Shown: positions 13,203 through 15,393 of the stretch, one piece after another
Layout: every line of letters starts with the position of its first letter
Numbering within the stretch: the first letter of the stretch is position 1
DNA from: JAPUME01 sp964605715
GTDB taxonomy: Bacteria > Acidobacteriota > Terriglobia > UBA7540 > JAPUME01
DNA: 15,393 nt
Assembly: GCA_964605715.1 (NCBI GenBank)
Contig: CAZSDV010000052.1
Coordinates: 1-15,393, forward strand
Reading direction: 5' to 3'
The notes under the pieces: generated by a model
Database searches by the model: none
What the model was told of the DNA's origin: nothing
What the model saw: only the letters and a program-made list of their open reading frames with translations
Position numbers and translations under genes: made by a program

Positions 13203-14276
13203 ATGTCGGAAAAAACTTACAAAAAGTATTTTTTTGCAGCCTGCGTTGGCATTGCACTCTTTTTCGTATACCGGATTGTGCAGCCATTTCTTCCAGCGGT
13301 GGTTTGGGCGGGAATTCTTGCCACAGCGTCCTACCCTGTGTACCGAAAAATTTCGAAATATCTCCACCGTCCTCGCCTGAGCAGCGCCCTGACTTGTGTG
13401 TTGCTCACCGTGGTAATTGTCCTTCCTATCTTGTTATTGATGGTATTGCTGGCTGACCAATCAGTGGATGCTTACCGAGTTATTGAAGAGAAGGTTCGAT
13501 CGGAAGAGTTATCGCAATGGGAAACGATTCAAAGTCAACCTTCCTACGAGTGGATGAAGAGTCGCCTCGGGCGCCTGGGCATAGAAGAGCCAGATCTGGG
13601 GCAGGTGGCCATACGGGCTGCACAAGAAATTAGCGGTTTCTTGGTTTCCAGAAGCACTGAGGTATTTTCCCGTTTTGCGCGTTTTATATTTAATTTTTTC
13701 GTCATGATAGTTGCGCTTTATTACTTTTTTGTGGATGGCCCCACCCTTGTGCTACGACTACGAGAATTAACTCCTTTGGCATCAGAGCATGAGGATAAGG
13801 TTCTCGGAAAATTCAAGGATGTCGTGGGGGCAACGCTGCGAGGAAGCTTCCTCACAGCGCTCCTGCAAGGGATAGCAGGCGGCATTGTGTTTCTCTGTTT
13901 TGGTTTGCCATCACCGTTACTTTGGGGATCTGTAATGGCGCTTTTCTCGCTGGTCCCACTTGTGGGGACAGCTCTAGTATGGATGCCTGTGGTAATCTAC
14001 TTTATCATTGCAGGTTACTGGTTGAAGGCTTTTTTCCTGGCAATTATTTGTGTAGGAATCGTCGGGTCTATTGACAATGTAGCAAAACCGTTTCTGATAC
14101 GTGGCAAGGTAGAAATCCATACCCTTTGGGTGTTCTTCGGAGTTCTGGGTGGTGTCGGAGTCTTCGGGTTTTTGGGATTGGTTCTAGGGCCTCTCTTTGT
14201 AGCTTTACTTTTCACACTGCTTGAAATTTACAGAATTGATTTTCGTGAAGAATTAGCAATAGAGTCCCCTCCCTGA
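13203..14276 (+). CDS. AI-2E transporter family (PerM/UPF0118) membrane protein
   Basis: The 357-residue protein has the hydrophobic layout of the PF01594 family: two closely spaced segments at about 9-44, one at 62-84, a soluble stretch from about 86 to 156, then segments near 157-177, 215-236, 240-288 and 305-342. Family hallmarks are the PFLPAVVWAGILA start, GGIVFLCFGLP-like region, VPLVGTALVWMP (251-262) and DNVAKPFLIRGK (291-302). Members are inner-membrane permeases; TqsA exports the signal AI-2 and others act as Na+/H+ antiporters, so the cargo here cannot be assigned. The ATG at 13203 has only a weak ribosome site, but it leaves a proper N-terminal charged stretch before the first segment. 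The stop is seven bases before tRNA-Ser, so the two are probably co-transcribed. Family is sure; substrate is not. Confidence 0.9.
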   Translation: MSEKTYKKYFFAACVGIALFFVYRIVQPFLPAVVWAGILATASYPVYRKISKYLHRPRLSSALTCVLLTVVIVLPILLLMVLLADQSVDAYRVIEEKVRSEELSQWETIQSQPSYEWMKSRLGRLGIEEPDLGQVAIRAAQEISGFLVSRSTEVFSRFARFIFNFFVMIVALYYFFVDGPTLVLRLRELTPLASEHEDKVLGKFKDVVGATLRGSFLTALLQGIAGGIVFLCFGLPSPLLWGSVMALFSLVPLVGTALVWMPVVIYFIIAGYWLKAFFLAIICVGIVGSIDNVAKPFLIRGKVEIHTLWVFFGVLGGVGVFGFLGLVLGPLFVALLFTLLEIYRIDFREELAIESPP

Positions 14277-14283
14277 AAAGTTT

Positions 14284-14374
<91 letters not shown>

Positions 14375-14399
14375 GAGTATCCAAGGAGAAATTTTGAAA

Positions 14400-15393
14400 A
14401 TGAAGAAAAAGAACTTAAAAGTTAAAGCCCCCAAGGGAAACCTTGGAATTTTAATGCCCGGTATGGGATCAGTAGCAACTACGTTTATTGCTGGGGTAGA
14501 AGCAGTGCGGCGCGGGCTGGCTTCTCCTGTAGGTTCCCTGACTCAGATGGGCACGATTCGGCTTGGCAAGCGCACTGAGGGACGCAACCCCAAGATCAAA
14601 GAATTCATTCCTTTAGCCGCATTAGAAGACTTAGTTTTCGGGGGCTGGGACGTTTTCCCCGACAACTGCTACGAGTCCGCACTGAACGCGAATGTTATTG
14701 ACCTCTCGATGCTTAATCAGCTAAAAGACCCTCTGTCCGCGATCAGCCCCATGCGCGCCGTCTTCGATCGCCGGTATGTCAAACGCCTTCGGGGTACTTA
14801 CACAAAACATGCAAAAACTAAGATGGATCTTGCTGATCAGTTAATGGAAGATATTGTGCGCTTTAAAGAAACCCACAGCCTCTCTCGCACAGTAATGGTC
14901 TGGTGTGGCTCAACAGAGGTGTTTATGGAGTCCAATCCGGTACACAATTCCTTAGCTGCGTTTGAAAGGGGCCTTAAATCAAACAGTCCTCATATCTCTC
15001 CCAGTATGATTTATGCTTACGCCGCATTAAAATCAGGAGTCCCTTTTGCCAACGGCGCGCCAAACCTAACTCTTGAGACACGTGCCCTTAGGCGGCTCTC
15101 CCTTAAAAACAAGGTGCCGGTCTGTGGTAAAGATTTCAAAACAGGGCAAACTCTACTTAAAACTATTCTGGCACCAGGACTAAAATCCCGCCTGCTTGGA
15201 TTGCAAGGGTGGTTTTCCACTAACATCTTAGGTAATCGGGATGGTGAAGTCCTGGACGATCCCGCCTCCTTCCGTACCAAGGAAAAGAGTAAGCTGTCGG
15301 TATTGGAGCATATTCTACAGCCCAAACTCTACCCTGAGCTATACGGCGACTTTTACCATAAGGTTCGAATAAACTACTACCCACCCCGTGGAG
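14400..15393 (+). CDS. myo-inositol-1-phosphate synthase (partial, runs off the window)
   Basis: This enzyme turns glucose-6-phosphate into myo-inositol-1-phosphate using bound NAD+, the first step towards inositol lipids and soluble inositol compounds. The 331 codons present cover most of the family length of roughly 360-440. The N-terminus has a Rossmann loop in ILMPGMGSVATTF (17-29), then QMGTIRLGKR and FGGWDVFPDNCYE. Later come WCGSTEV, NGAPN, GKDFKTGQTLLK (the catalytic-domain signature containing conserved lysines), LGLQGWFSTNILGNRDG and KLSVLEHILQP. The last residues, KVRINYYPPRG, are the usual sequence before the C-terminal domain. The ATG at 14400 follows AAGGAG (14383-14388). It lies 26 bases after tRNA-Ser. 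The family is secure; whether inositol goes to lipid or solute is not visible here. Confidence 0.95.
   Translation, partial: MKKKNLKVKAPKGNLGILMPGMGSVATTFIAGVEAVRRGLASPVGSLTQMGTIRLGKRTEGRNPKIKEFIPLAALEDLVFGGWDVFPDNCYESALNANVIDLSMLNQLKDPLSAISPMRAVFDRRYVKRLRGTYTKHAKTKMDLADQLMEDIVRFKETHSLSRTVMVWCGSTEVFMESNPVHNSLAAFERGLKSNSPHISPSMIYAYAALKSGVPFANGAPNLTLETRALRRLSLKNKVPVCGKDFKTGQTLLKTILAPGLKSRLLGLQGWFSTNILGNRDGEVLDDPASFRTKEKSKLSVLEHILQPKLYPELYGDFYHKVRINYYPPRG

Overview
This window looks like a scaffolded piece (two 10-N gaps) of a Gram-negative bacterial genome, probably from Acidobacteriota. The Gram-negative call rests on three enzymes of Kdo (LPS inner-core sugar) synthesis. The phylum call is an inference. 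It rests on two tandem VWA proteins that look like the 'VWFA-related acidobacterial' family and on the pyrG-kdsA-kdsD-kdsC gene order. Other Kdo-making phyla with similar catabolic genes are not excluded.

Region 1 (1-4766) is an accessory catabolic block. It holds the C-terminal part of an N,N-dimethylformamidase large-subunit-like protein (+), an enolase-superfamily (mandelate racemase-like) dehydratase or epimerase (-), a short-chain dehydrogenase (+) and a glutamate-1-semialdehyde aminomutase-like class III aminotransferase (-). The genes sit on alternating strands as two convergent pairs. Together they suggest breakdown of an unknown amide, sugar acid or amino compound. No substrate can be named from sequence.

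Region 2 (4767-5432) has no protein gene I can support. It holds an isolated terminator-like hairpin, an AT-rich palindrome, and a selenocysteine tRNA with its own promoter and terminator. The promoter -10 box lies only six bases before the mature tRNA 5' end.

Region 3 (5433-8062, minus strand) is a likely operon of two paralogous exported VWA proteins, whose reading frames overlap, followed by a cytoplasmic CxxC redoxin. An assembly gap falls right after the signal peptide of the first VWA protein.

Region 4 (8063-12983) begins with a long intergenic stretch carrying a near-consensus sigma-70 promoter (TTGACA-17-GATAAT) and about 260 bases of hairpin-rich leader before pyrG. The plus-strand series pyrG, kdsA, kdsD, kdsC follows. 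PyrG makes CTP, the cofactor later used to activate Kdo. KdsD, KdsA and KdsC carry out ribulose-5-P -> arabinose-5-P -> Kdo-8-P -> Kdo. The lptC/lptA/lptB genes that often follow kdsC are absent here.

Region 5 (13203-15393) has an AI-2E/PerM-type membrane protein, a tRNA-Ser(GGA) seven bases after it, and a myo-inositol-1-phosphate synthase that runs off the window end.

The best candidates for something undescribed are the structured pyrG leader, the start-proximal promoter of tRNA-Sec, and the catabolic block with an enolase-superfamily member that lacks one of the usual catalytic lysines. I see no CRISPR array, insertion sequence or phage gene.
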